Source: Clostridium scatologenes (GTDB lineage: Bacteria > Bacillota > Clostridia > Clostridiales > Clostridiaceae). Taken from it: a DNA stretch of 64,000 nt. Positions 35,740 to 44,351 of this stretch are shown here, piece after piece (within the stretch, counting starts at the first letter, position 1; the number at the start of each line of letters is the position of its first letter). Position numbers and translations under genes: made by a program. The DNA is taken from NCBI RefSeq assembly GCF_000968375.1, contig NZ_CP009933.1, positions 3,844,001 to 3,908,000 of the forward strand, given 5' to 3'. Under the pieces are notes generated by a model, which worked only from the letters and a program-made list of their open reading frames with translations, was not told the DNA's origin and ran no database searches.

Positions 35740-37242
35740 CTAATTATTTTTCATTGTTCCTGTTTTAATAAATCTAACATGCCATGATAAAGCTTCCTCC
35801 AATAAATGAGGAGTATGCTTTGAAGGACTCTCTTTTAATCCCTTTTTTAAATATTCTAAAAGCATTGGTTTATAATCAGGATGTGCACAATTATTAATAA
35901 TAGCATAAGCTCTCTCTTTTGGACTTAAGCCTCTTAAATCAGCTACTCCTTGTTCAGTTATAATTACCATTACATCATGTTCTGTATGATCTGTATGAGA
36001 AACCATTGGAACTATAGATGATATACATCCCTTTTTAGCTATTGATTCTGTTGTAAATATTGTTAGATATGCATTTCTTGCAAAATCACCTGAACCACCT
36101 ATACCATTCATCATCTTGCTTCCCATAACATGAGTGGAATTTACATTTCCAAATATATCTATTTCTAATGCAGTATTTATAGATATAAGTCCTAATCTTC
36201 TAATAACTTCTGGATTGTTGCTAATCTCTTGAGGTCTCAAAATTATCTTATCCTTAAAGAAATCAATATCTTCCCTGAATTTCAAAACTCCCTCTGGTGA
36301 AGGACTTAATGATGTTCCTGATGCCAACTTAGCTTTACCACACCTCAATAAATCCAACATAGAATCTTGAATAACTTCTGTATAGCAAGTTAAATTTTCA
36401 AAATCCGAATCACATAATCCTGCAAGTACAGCATTAGCAACACTTCCTACTCCAGATTGAATAGGTAGTAAATCTTTTGGCAATCTATTTTCACTAACTT
36501 CTTTTTCCAAAAACTTAATTAAATTTTTTGATATAGCCTTTGATACATCATCTACTACAGAAAGTGGTCTTGTTTTATCCATTAAATTTGTAATTACTAC
36601 TGCTGCAATCTTATCTAAATCACAAGGTATATAAGTTGTACCAATTCTATCTCCAGGTGCTGTCATTGGTATAGGTTTTCTACATGGTGGATTTTCTACA
36701 GTATATACATCTGATAATCCTTCCAATTCAATTGGTTGATTTTCGTTAACTTCAACAATTACTTTATCTGCATTTTGAATATAATTCACTGAATTTCCAA
36801 TGCCTGTTGATGGCACTATAAATCCTTCCTCTGTAATTGAAACTGCTTCTACTATAGCTATATCAATTTTAGGTAGTATACCGTAATTAACATATTGAGC
36901 TACATGACTTAGATGCATATCTGTATACTCAATAGAACCATCATTTATACCGTTTCTTAATTCTTTATTTGTTTGATAGGGTAATCTTCTTGCAATTATT
37001 CCTGCTTTACTCCAATCACCATCAATTTCTGGTCCAACAGATGCACCGGTATAAACACTTAATTTCATTTTTTCTCCTGTACTATTAACTCTTTTAGTTA
37101 ATGCAGAAGGTACTGCTTTAGGATAACCTGATGGAGTAAATCCACTTATTCCAATAACCATCCCATCTTTTATCAATTCTGCTGCTTTTTCTGCAGATAC
37201 AACTCTTTTTAAAATTTCTGAATTTCTTATTCTACCATTCAT
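35740..37242 (-). CDS. cat1: Succinyl-CoA:acetate-type CoA-transferase
   Basis: Acetyl-CoA hydrolase/transferase family enzyme expected to make succinyl-CoA from succinate with acetyl-CoA, the first step of succinate reduction as known in C. kluyveri. 500 residues; shows SGFTPSGYPKAVP near residue 35, the catalytic-Glu region CYTEVIQDSM, and GVADLRGLSPKERA near the C-terminus. The sequence resembles the C. kluyveri Cat1 that I recall, minus a long N-terminal extension. ATG after GAGGTGAT. It follows the EamA-type gene by 50 bp and may be co-transcribed with it. Confidence 0.85.
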   Translation of the reverse strand: MNGRIRNSEILKRVVSAEKAAELIKDGMVIGISGFTPSGYPKAVPSALTKRVNSTGEKMKLSVYTGASVGPEIDGDWSKAGIIARRLPYQTNKELRNGINDGSIEYTDMHLSHVAQYVNYGILPKIDIAIVEAVSITEEGFIVPSTGIGNSVNYIQNADKVIVEVNENQPIELEGLSDVYTVENPPCRKPIPMTAPGDRIGTTYIPCDLDKIAAVVITNLMDKTRPLSVVDDVSKAISKNLIKFLEKEVSENRLPKDLLPIQSGVGSVANAVLAGLCDSDFENLTCYTEVIQDSMLDLLRCGKAKLASGTSLSPSPEGVLKFREDIDFFKDKIILRPQEISNNPEVIRRLGLISINTALEIDIFGNVNSTHVMGSKMMNGIGGSGDFARNAYLTIFTTESIAKKGCISSIVPMVSHTDHTEHDVMVIITEQGVADLRGLSPKERAYAIINNCAHPDYKPMLLEYLKKGLKESPSKHTPHLLEEALSWHVRFIKTGTMKNN

Positions 37243-37292
37243 ATTATCACCTCATAAATTTTTAATATTAAACTGTATAAAAAGTATTTTAT

Positions 37293-38216
37293 TTATACCT
37301 TAACTGTTTTTTCATTGTTTACATTTTCTTTTTTATTACTTGAAAAGTTTATATACGAACCTAAAACTATAAATACTATTCCTACTATTGTACTCAATGC
37401 TATTTTTTCACTCAACACTACTACTGAAAGTATTGTAGCTAATGCTGGTTTTATTAGGAAAACAGTAGACGCAGTTACTGCTGATGTTTCTTTTACTGCT
37501 CCAAGATAGCATATATATCCTATTGCCTTTATGAAAATACCCATATAAAGCAACACTATAATATTATTTGTTGTAACACCATGGAAAATTGGTCTATTTG
37601 TAAAAATCAAAATAAGTAATAACGCTAATACACCAAATGAAAAAGCAATAAAATTAAAAACATATCCACCATATTTATTAATTTTTTTCTTACTTAATAC
37701 TGTATATAAAGACCATACTATTGCAGCACCAAATGCAAATAATATTCCAATAAAATCTCTTGAACTATTCATTCCACTTATAACTTTTGCAGGTTGAAAT
37801 ATAATAACTACACCAACTAATGAAATTGCCATTGATATTAAAGTAGTCTTTTTTACTTTTTCCTTTAGTATAAAATATGCAAATGGCACTGTAAATATAG
37901 AGTTAGTACAAAATAAAACTGCAGATGTAGATGCTTGTGTATAAGTAACAGCAAATTGTAACATTGACATAGAAATTGTTGCTGACAATACACCACAAAT
38001 TCCAATATAAATCAAATCGTTAAAATCAATTTCAATATTTTTTGATTTTATATCTTTTATAGCTAATGGAAATAATATTATAGCCCCTATAAAAAATACA
38101 ATAAACATAACTTGAAAGGGATCCATTTTTCCTTTTGATGCCAAAAACTTACCTGAAATTTCCTGAGTACTATAGAATAGTGCCGTTAAAATAATGAATA
38201 TATATCCCTTTTTCAA
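37293..38216 (-). CDS. EamA/DMT-family membrane transporter
   Basis: 307-residue protein of the drug/metabolite transporter superfamily: ten hydrophobic helices arranged as two five-helix repeats, the second starting near residue 155, with a short charged C-terminal tail. Substrate cannot be read. Start is TTG, 9 bases after AGGAGG. It sits between 4hbD and cat1, so export of an intermediate or product of this pathway is possible. No sigma-54 promoter is visible upstream. Confidence 0.8.
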   Translation of the reverse strand: MKKGYIFIILTALFYSTQEISGKFLASKGKMDPFQVMFIVFFIGAIILFPLAIKDIKSKNIEIDFNDLIYIGICGVLSATISMSMLQFAVTYTQASTSAVLFCTNSIFTVPFAYFILKEKVKKTTLISMAISLVGVVIIFQPAKVISGMNSSRDFIGILFAFGAAIVWSLYTVLSKKKINKYGGYVFNFIAFSFGVLALLLILIFTNRPIFHGVTTNNIIVLLYMGIFIKAIGYICYLGAVKETSAVTASTVFLIKPALATILSVVVLSEKIALSTIVGIVFIVLGSYINFSSNKKENVNNEKTVKV

Positions 38217-38414
38217 AATTTTATTCCTCCTAATTATTTATTTTTGTGTACTAAAATAACTTAATATATATTAAAATAATTTAATGTGTATTAAAACTTT
38301 AAAAATATTTTAGGAAAAGTTATTGACAGAATAGTTAAAGTCATGTTAATCAAGATTTGAAGACATCTCAAGTAATTTTATGAGTTTGTTAATTTTACTA
38401 CAATCTAAGTTTTA

Positions 38415-38455
38415 TTTTTAGTTGCATTACAAATGTAATGCAACTAAAATTTAAC
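38415..38455 (-). terminator. Terminator of abfD2-cat2-sucD-4hbD operon
   Basis: Hairpin with 13-bp arms (TAGTTGCATTACA / TGTAATGCAACTA) and an A/T run, about 50 bp past the 4hbD stop. Confidence 0.7.
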
Positions 38456-38501
38456 AAAATAATCCATAATGTAAATTATTCCTAATTCACATTATATAAT
38501 A

Positions 38502-39620
38502 TTAATATAGTCTTTGAAAAACTCCACGAATTTCTTCTCTGCTTAAAGGAACATAGTTATTTGCTAAAAGTCTTTGCTGTCCTTCTATAACATTGTCAGT
38601 AAATAAATCTATTTCTTCTTTTTTCATTCCATATTCCTTTAATGGTTTTCTAATAAGCAATTTATCAAGTAATTTAGATAATTCATCATAGATATTATCA
38701 GTATCTTTTACGCCTAGTATTTCTGCTAAGATATTGTTTATCTTTTTTATTTTTCCATCTGGATTTAATCTATTATAAGTTTTAAATACTTCTGTAAAGA
38801 ATTGATAATTAGCTTCTCCATGAGGCACATGATAGTTTCCACCTAATGGATATGATAATGCATGTACAGCTCCACAACCTGCGTTACCAAAAGCTATACC
38901 AGCATAGTTACTTCCTATGACAAAATCATTAATGATTTCAGTTCTATAGTCTTCACCTTTTTCAAGTATTTGCATATATCCATTTAAAATTAATTTAATA
39001 GCATTTTCACTAAATAATTCTGTATAAACACTAGCCTTTGGTGAAACATAAGATTCAACAGCATGAATCAATGCATCAATAGAACTTGTTACGAAGAATT
39101 TAAATGGAAGTCCTTTTACTAATTCAGGAATCAATACAGCATAGCTAGCATATAATTCATCTACTGCAAGTCCCATTTTTGTATGTTTTCTTTTTATTTC
39201 AGATATTGATACATTAGTAACCTCTGATCCTGTTCCACATGTAGTAGGAACTATTATAAGTTCCTGATCCTTTTCTATAGGAACCTTTTTATCAAATAAA
39301 TCTACTACATCATCCGTAGTTTTTAAGGCAAGTATTTTACATATATCAATAACTGTACCTCCACCTATAGCAATGATTCTTTTATATTGTTTACCCTTCA
39401 TAGTTTTAAGAATACTATTAATCATTTCATCTGATGGTTCACCATTTCCATATTTTTCCTGAAATACAACATCTGCTTTCAGCTTAAGGGAGCCCATGGC
39501 TGGTGTGTATATATATTCATTAGTTAATATAAAGTCTCCTTCTCCTATATTGAAAAAATCTGCAAAATCCTTACAATTTTCAAATGAGAAAATTTGAGGC
39601 TGTACCTGAAATAATTTCAT
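38502..39620 (-). CDS. 4hbD: 4-hydroxybutyrate dehydrogenase
   Basis: Iron-containing alcohol dehydrogenase family enzyme reducing succinate semialdehyde to 4-hydroxybutyrate with NAD(P)H. 372 residues from ATG 39620 (an in-frame TTG lies 3 bases earlier; GGGGG spacing favours the ATG). Nucleotide-binding AIGGGTVIDICK, then PTTCGTGSEVTNVS and the metal-ligand regions SSIDALIHAVESYVS and GAVHALSYPLGGNYHVPHG. It resembles the C. kluyveri 4HbD in my recollection. Last gene of the operon abfD2-cat2-sucD-4hbD. Confidence 0.93.
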   Translation of the reverse strand: MKLFQVQPQIFSFENCKDFADFFNIGEGDFILTNEYIYTPAMGSLKLKADVVFQEKYGNGEPSDEMINSILKTMKGKQYKRIIAIGGGTVIDICKILALKTTDDVVDLFDKKVPIEKDQELIIVPTTCGTGSEVTNVSISEIKRKHTKMGLAVDELYASYAVLIPELVKGLPFKFFVTSSIDALIHAVESYVSPKASVYTELFSENAIKLILNGYMQILEKGEDYRTEIINDFVIGSNYAGIAFGNAGCGAVHALSYPLGGNYHVPHGEANYQFFTEVFKTYNRLNPDGKIKKINNILAEILGVKDTDNIYDELSKLLDKLLIRKPLKEYGMKKEEIDLFTDNVIEGQQRLLANNYVPLSREEIRGVFQRLY

Positions 39621-39670
39621 CAATATTCCCCCTTTTATTTTTTTATATAATAATCAAATTAAATTTACTT

Positions 39671-41032
39671 TTAACCCCAAATTTCTTCATAAGATGGAGC
39701 TTTAGCTTTTTTGTTGAAGTATCCTATTCTTGAAATATTTATCAAGTGTTCATAAGTTAAGTTTTCTGAAATACTATTATTTCCCCATGAACCACAACCT
39801 AAAGTAGTAGTCGGATTAAATCCGTTAAAATAGCTTCCACCTGCTGAAGTTGAACATTGGTTAACAACTAATCTACTTATTGGTAAAGTAACACCTGCAT
39901 ATCTTATATGTTCATCATTATCTGAATGAATAGTTACTGTATGTCCTGCACCTTCATATAATAAATTTGCTTTTGCTATATCAACGCCTTCTTCAAATGT
40001 ATTATAAGTTAATGTTACCATAACTGGACACATTTTTTCTTTGCAAAGAAGATCTTCTTTACCTATGCCTTTACCTTTTAATACTATAACTTTAGTTCCT
40101 TCTGGAACATCTACACCTACAATTTTAGCTACAGTTTGAACTGATTGTCCAACAATATTTTTATCTATTGTTCCATTTGGGAATATACCTTTTCTAAATT
40201 TTTCAACAGTTGCTTCATCCTCAACATAATAAGCACCATTTTCTACAAATGCTTTCATTATTTCAGCATGATCTTCTGCTGGAGCTATAATTGATTGCTC
40301 ACCTGAACATATAATTCCATTATCATATTTTCTTCCTGCTATTATATCTTGAGCTGCTTTAACATAATCATAACCTTTATCTATGATAACTTGAGCATTT
40401 CCTGCTCCAACTCCATAAGCTGGTTTTCCACTAGAATAAGCTGATTTAACCATTCCCATACCACCAGTAGCAACAACTACATCAACAGCATGCATAAGTT
40501 CTTGAGTTAATTCTATAGATGGTTCTTCTATTATCTGAATTAAATTTTCTGGAGCACCTAATTTTTTTAATTCTGCATTCATTAATTCTACAGCATGAGT
40601 TGAACATTTTTTAGATCTTGGATGTGGTGCAACTATTATAGAATTTCTTCCTTTTATAGCAAACATAGCATTACACATAGGTGTTACTATTGGATTTGTT
40701 GTTGGAGTAATTGCTCCTATAACCCCCTTAGGTTTAGCTACATATAACAATGCTCTTTCTGGTTCTTCTTTTATAATACCAACTGATTTTTTATCTTTTA
40801 AATGTGTCCAAATAACTCCTGGCTTTAATTTACATTTAGCAACTTTATCTTCATATACTCCCATGCCAGTTTCATCTACTGTTTCTTTTGCAAGTATTTC
40901 TGCATTATCATATATTACTTTACCAATTGCTTTAACTAAAGCATCTACTTGTTCCTGATTATATCCTTCTATAGCTTGACATGCTTCCTTTCCTTTTTGT
41001 ACTAATTCATTTATAACCTGTTTACTATCCAT
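39671..41032 (-). CDS. sucD: CoA-acylating succinate semialdehyde dehydrogenase
   Basis: Reduces succinyl-CoA to succinate semialdehyde with NADPH; together with cat1 it opens the route from succinate. 453 residues of the acylating aldehyde dehydrogenase family, with the NAD-site region PKGVIGAITPTTNP (101-114), the catalytic Cys242 (DNGIICSGEQS) and a C-terminus ...NLTYEHLINISRIGYFN close to C. kluyveri SucD. AGGAGG precedes the ATG. The adjacent 4hbD consumes its product. Alternative substrates such as other acyl-CoAs cannot be excluded. Confidence 0.92.
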   Translation of the reverse strand: MDSKQVINELVQKGKEACQAIEGYNQEQVDALVKAIGKVIYDNAEILAKETVDETGMGVYEDKVAKCKLKPGVIWTHLKDKKSVGIIKEEPERALLYVAKPKGVIGAITPTTNPIVTPMCNAMFAIKGRNSIIVAPHPRSKKCSTHAVELMNAELKKLGAPENLIQIIEEPSIELTQELMHAVDVVVATGGMGMVKSAYSSGKPAYGVGAGNAQVIIDKGYDYVKAAQDIIAGRKYDNGIICSGEQSIIAPAEDHAEIMKAFVENGAYYVEDEATVEKFRKGIFPNGTIDKNIVGQSVQTVAKIVGVDVPEGTKVIVLKGKGIGKEDLLCKEKMCPVMVTLTYNTFEEGVDIAKANLLYEGAGHTVTIHSDNDEHIRYAGVTLPISRLVVNQCSTSAGGSYFNGFNPTTTLGCGSWGNNSISENLTYEHLINISRIGYFNKKAKAPSYEEIWG

Positions 41033-41078
41033 TGTTTTTTTCCTCCTAAAATTTCAATACATTTTTGTTTTAATATTT

Positions 41079-42380
41079 TTAAAATTTACATTTAAACCTA
41101 TTTTCATATTCCTTTATTAATCCTTCTCTGAAATCTGGATGTGCAATATTTATTAATTCCTTAGCTCTTTGCTTCAAAGTTTTTCCTTTAAGGCCTGCAA
41201 TACCATATTCAGTTATAACATAATCTACATCATTTCTTGAAGTAGTAACTGCTGCACCTTCATCTAACAATGGAACTATTCTAGATACTTTTCCTTTAGC
41301 TGCCGTTGATGGTATAGCAATAATTGATTTTCCATCTTTAGCCATGCTGGCTCCCCTTATAAAATCAATTTGTCCTCCTACTCCACTTATTTGCTTCATT
41401 CCTATGCTCTCTGAACATATTTGTCCCATTAAATCTACCTGAACACATGAATTTACTGAAACCATCTTATAATTTTTCATTATAATTGTAGGATCATTTA
41501 CATAACTTACAGGATAAGTTTCTACCATAGGATTATCATTTACAAAATCATACAACCTTTTTGTACCCATTAAAAAAGTTACAACTATTTTTCCAGGGTG
41601 CAGTGTTTTCTTATTATTTGTAATTACACCTGCTTCTACTAGTTCCACTACACCATCGGATATCATTTCTGAATGTATTCCCAGATCTTTTTTATCTTTT
41701 AAGAATAATAATACTGCATCTGGAATAGCACCTATACCAAGCTGTAATGTAGAACCATCTTCAATTAATGATGCACAATGTTTTCCTATAGCTTTTTCTA
41801 CTTCGCCTATCTTTGGTGGCTTCAACTCTATTATTTGATGTGAAGCTTCAACTATACAATCTATATCTGACACATGTATAAATGAATCTCCCATAGTCCT
41901 AGGCATATTTTCATTTACTTCTGCAATTACAAGCTTTGCACACTCTGCTGCTGGTTTAGTGTAATCATTAGATACTCCAAAACTACAATATCCATGTTCA
42001 TCAGGTTTACTTACTTGAATTAAAGCAACATCTACAGGCATATATCCATCTTTAAATAGCTTTGGCACTTCATAAAAGAAACATGGTGTATAATCCCCTC
42101 TACCTGAATTAACAGCATCTCTAGTGCTCGCACCTACAAATATTGAATTATGCTTAAAATATTTTTCCATTCCTTCTTTTGCATACTCGCCTTTTCCCAT
42201 AGCTACCATATGAACTATTTCTACATTTTCATAGTTCTCTTTATTCTCAACCAGTGCATCAATAAGTTCTGAAGGTTCTCCAACAGCATGGCCTACTACT
42301 ACTCTGCTGTTAGATCCTATTTTAGAAACGGCTTCTTTAGCAGTAACTAGTTTGTTTTCATATATGTCTTTCCAACTCAT
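41079..42380 (-). CDS. cat2: 4-hydroxybutyrate CoA-transferase
   Basis: Transfers CoA from acetyl-CoA (or butyryl-CoA) to 4-hydroxybutyrate, producing the AbfD substrate. 433 residues when started at ATG 42380, which follows GGAAGG by 9 bases and aligns with MDWKKIYE of the C. aminobutyricum enzyme AbfT; the longer in-frame reading to 42437 has no ribosome site. The catalytic Glu238 of AbfT is at the same number here (GIHSEMISDG). It begins 65 bp after abfD copy 2. Confidence 0.93.
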   Translation of the reverse strand: MSWKDIYENKLVTAKEAVSKIGSNSRVVVGHAVGEPSELIDALVENKENYENVEIVHMVAMGKGEYAKEGMEKYFKHNSIFVGASTRDAVNSGRGDYTPCFFYEVPKLFKDGYMPVDVALIQVSKPDEHGYCSFGVSNDYTKPAAECAKLVIAEVNENMPRTMGDSFIHVSDIDCIVEASHQIIELKPPKIGEVEKAIGKHCASLIEDGSTLQLGIGAIPDAVLLFLKDKKDLGIHSEMISDGVVELVEAGVITNNKKTLHPGKIVVTFLMGTKRLYDFVNDNPMVETYPVSYVNDPTIIMKNYKMVSVNSCVQVDLMGQICSESIGMKQISGVGGQIDFIRGASMAKDGKSIIAIPSTAAKGKVSRIVPLLDEGAAVTTSRNDVDYVITEYGIAGLKGKTLKQRAKELINIAHPDFREGLIKEYENRFKCKF

Positions 42381-42445
42381 AAAAATCATCCTTCCTATAT
42401 ATTGGAACATTACCTTAACAGAGGTGTAAAAATACACACCAACTT

Positions 42446-43897
42446 TTATTTTATTCTAGCTATAGCTTTTGCTAATTCTTTCTTTTTACCTAAGTTTCCT
42501 TGTCTAGATATCATTATTCTTTGAGCTTGTGGCGAACCTGCACCATGCATTGATTCAGTTCTATAACCTACTGCTGCTGTACCAAGACATAAGTTTTCAA
42601 GTAGTCTTAATACCTTCATTCTATCTTCTACTGGTACAGATGCTACTCCTACTAAATATTTTTCTACATATTTTCCAACAACAGGACTATGATAATCTTT
42701 TTCAGATGGCATAGTAACCATAAGTCCACCTGCTATATCTTCAGCTAATCTTACTATTTCATATGGGAATCTTGTTACATTTTGTTTACATACATTAGCT
42801 AATAATAAATCTATTTGATAGTTTCCTGCTTTTGTTGGATATCCTTCAGCTGAACATGCAATTCCACAAGCATATAATGTTTCATTCAAGTGCATCATTT
42901 CTATTAACTTGTCCTTTATATGTGATGCCTTTGCAGCTCCATTATAATCAGCAGCAAGTGCAGCAGCTCCTATTAATACATCACCAACTCCAACTTTACA
43001 TCCACCATAGCTTTGTCTATGATATCCTGCAAATCTTTCAACTAACATTCCTGCAAATTCAGTTTCACCATTTAAGAAAATTCTATCATTTGGTACAAAT
43101 ACATCATCAAATACTGTTAGGGCTTCTACTCCTCCAAATTCTTTGTTACCTACATCTATATCTGTATCTTTTTCAATTTTTCTAGTATCACATGATTGTC
43201 TACCAATTATCATTGTTATTCCTTTTGTATCTGTTGGTATTGAAAATGCTACTGCATAATCCTTATCTTCTGGTCTCATTGCAATAGTCGGCATTACTAA
43301 AACTTCATGTGAATTACATATACCTGTTTGATGTGCCTTTGCTCCTCTTACTACAATACCATCTGGTCTTCTTTCAACAACTCTTAAATATAAGTCTGGA
43401 TCAACTTGTTTGCTTGGTGATAAACCTCTATCTCCCTTTGGATCTGTCATAGCTCCATCTACAGTCAAATCGTTTTCTTGAACATACTTCAAAAAGTTTT
43501 TAAAGTTTTCATGATATTTTGTATTATGTTCCTTATCTATTTCATAAGTAGTACTGAATGTTGCATTAAAAGCATCCATACCAACACATCTTTGGAAACA
43601 GGCTGCTGTTTTTTGTCCACATAATCTTTGCATTTTTACTTTTTTTACTAGATCTCCTGCACTTTGATGTAGGTGCGTAAATCTATTTATTTTTTCTCCT
43701 GTAAGACTTGATTTTGTAGTCATTAAATCTTCATATTCAGGTGATTGCGCTAAATCATAAGTCATTCTTACTGAATTAAGTGATGGACGAAGTATTGGAT
43801 TGTCAACAGGATTATCTATTTTTTCTCCTAGTAAATAAATTTCTAATTTTAACTTCCTTAAACTTTCTACATATTGTTCTCCTGTCATTAAAGCCAT
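42446..43897 (-). CDS. abfD: 4-hydroxybutyryl-CoA dehydratase, copy 2
   Basis: Same 483-residue protein as copy 1 with all four cluster ligands (C100, C104, H293, C300). Here it leads the operon abfD-cat2-sucD-4hbD, so copy 2 is wired to all other steps of the 4-hydroxybutyrate branch, whereas copy 1 is wired to iron-sulphur helper genes. Start ATG gives MALMTGEQYVESL. Control is by the copied sigma-54 promoter, with the neighbouring activator as the likely regulator. Confidence 0.95.
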   Translation of the reverse strand: MALMTGEQYVESLRKLKLEIYLLGEKIDNPVDNPILRPSLNSVRMTYDLAQSPEYEDLMTTKSSLTGEKINRFTHLHQSAGDLVKKVKMQRLCGQKTAACFQRCVGMDAFNATFSTTYEIDKEHNTKYHENFKNFLKYVQENDLTVDGAMTDPKGDRGLSPSKQVDPDLYLRVVERRPDGIVVRGAKAHQTGICNSHEVLVMPTIAMRPEDKDYAVAFSIPTDTKGITMIIGRQSCDTRKIEKDTDIDVGNKEFGGVEALTVFDDVFVPNDRIFLNGETEFAGMLVERFAGYHRQSYGGCKVGVGDVLIGAAALAADYNGAAKASHIKDKLIEMMHLNETLYACGIACSAEGYPTKAGNYQIDLLLANVCKQNVTRFPYEIVRLAEDIAGGLMVTMPSEKDYHSPVVGKYVEKYLVGVASVPVEDRMKVLRLLENLCLGTAAVGYRTESMHGAGSPQAQRIMISRQGNLGKKKELAKAIARIK

Positions 43898-43954
43898 TTA
43901 AAATCATTCCTTTCACATTTTAAAATATATTTTTAATTTTCTTGATTATATACT

Positions 43955-43972
43955 TAGCAATTATAGTGCCAA
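43955..43972 (-). promoter_or_regulatory. Sigma-54 promoter of abfD copy 2 operon
   Basis: TTGGCACTATAATTGCTA on the minus strand, identical to the copy 1 promoter, GG at 43969-43970 and GC at 43957-43958 as read on the complementary strand. Confidence 0.85.
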
Positions 43973-44017
43973 ATTTTTCACAAATCACAAATAATTTTCA
44001 TAAAAAATAAAATAAAA

Positions 44018-44351
44018 GCTGAAAATTAAGATTATATCTTTTTATTTTACAGCCTTTATATTTAACTTGAATTCAGCAAATAATTTATGTATGTATTGAT
44101 ACTACAAGACTTTAACAGGATTTTTTGTAAAAAATTAAAAATTATAAATAGTTTGTGATTTTGTTTATCTAAATTAAAATTTAAAATTATGTAACTTGAA
44201 AACAAAACTATTTATATGAAATATTAACTATACAAATTCTTCACTTCAGCTTAATATAATGTATAAAATAATTATATTATCGTTGCATTATTACATTTAT
44301 AATGAACTGAATGGCTAGTTTAAATACATGTGCACAATTGCATCGAAATTT
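44018..44351. promoter_or_regulatory. Upstream control region of abfD copy 2 operon
   Basis: This ~330-bp gene-free stretch upstream of the sigma-54 promoter holds TGCATTATTACA (44284-44295), also found at 50347-50358 upstream of the ACP/Lux-type operon, and the 24-bp block at 44328-44351 shared with abfD copy 1. A direct repeat TTGCATCG occurs twice at its right end. These are candidate enhancer sites of the adjacent activator. Confidence 0.45.

Larger units (their letters stand above)
42423..44017. repeat. Duplicated abfD block, copy 2
   Basis: Second copy of the 1,595-bp block at 34053-35647. It includes the abfD gene, the ribosome site and the sigma-54 promoter. The lack of any difference that I could see implies a recent event or ongoing gene conversion. 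No transposase or flanking repeat is associated. Confidence 0.9.

Noticed and set aside
42529..43185. Plus-strand open frames of 61 and 117 codons opposite both abfD copies
   Set aside because: They are mirror frames of abfD, with low-complexity Leu/His/Gln translation, and occur identically in both copies.
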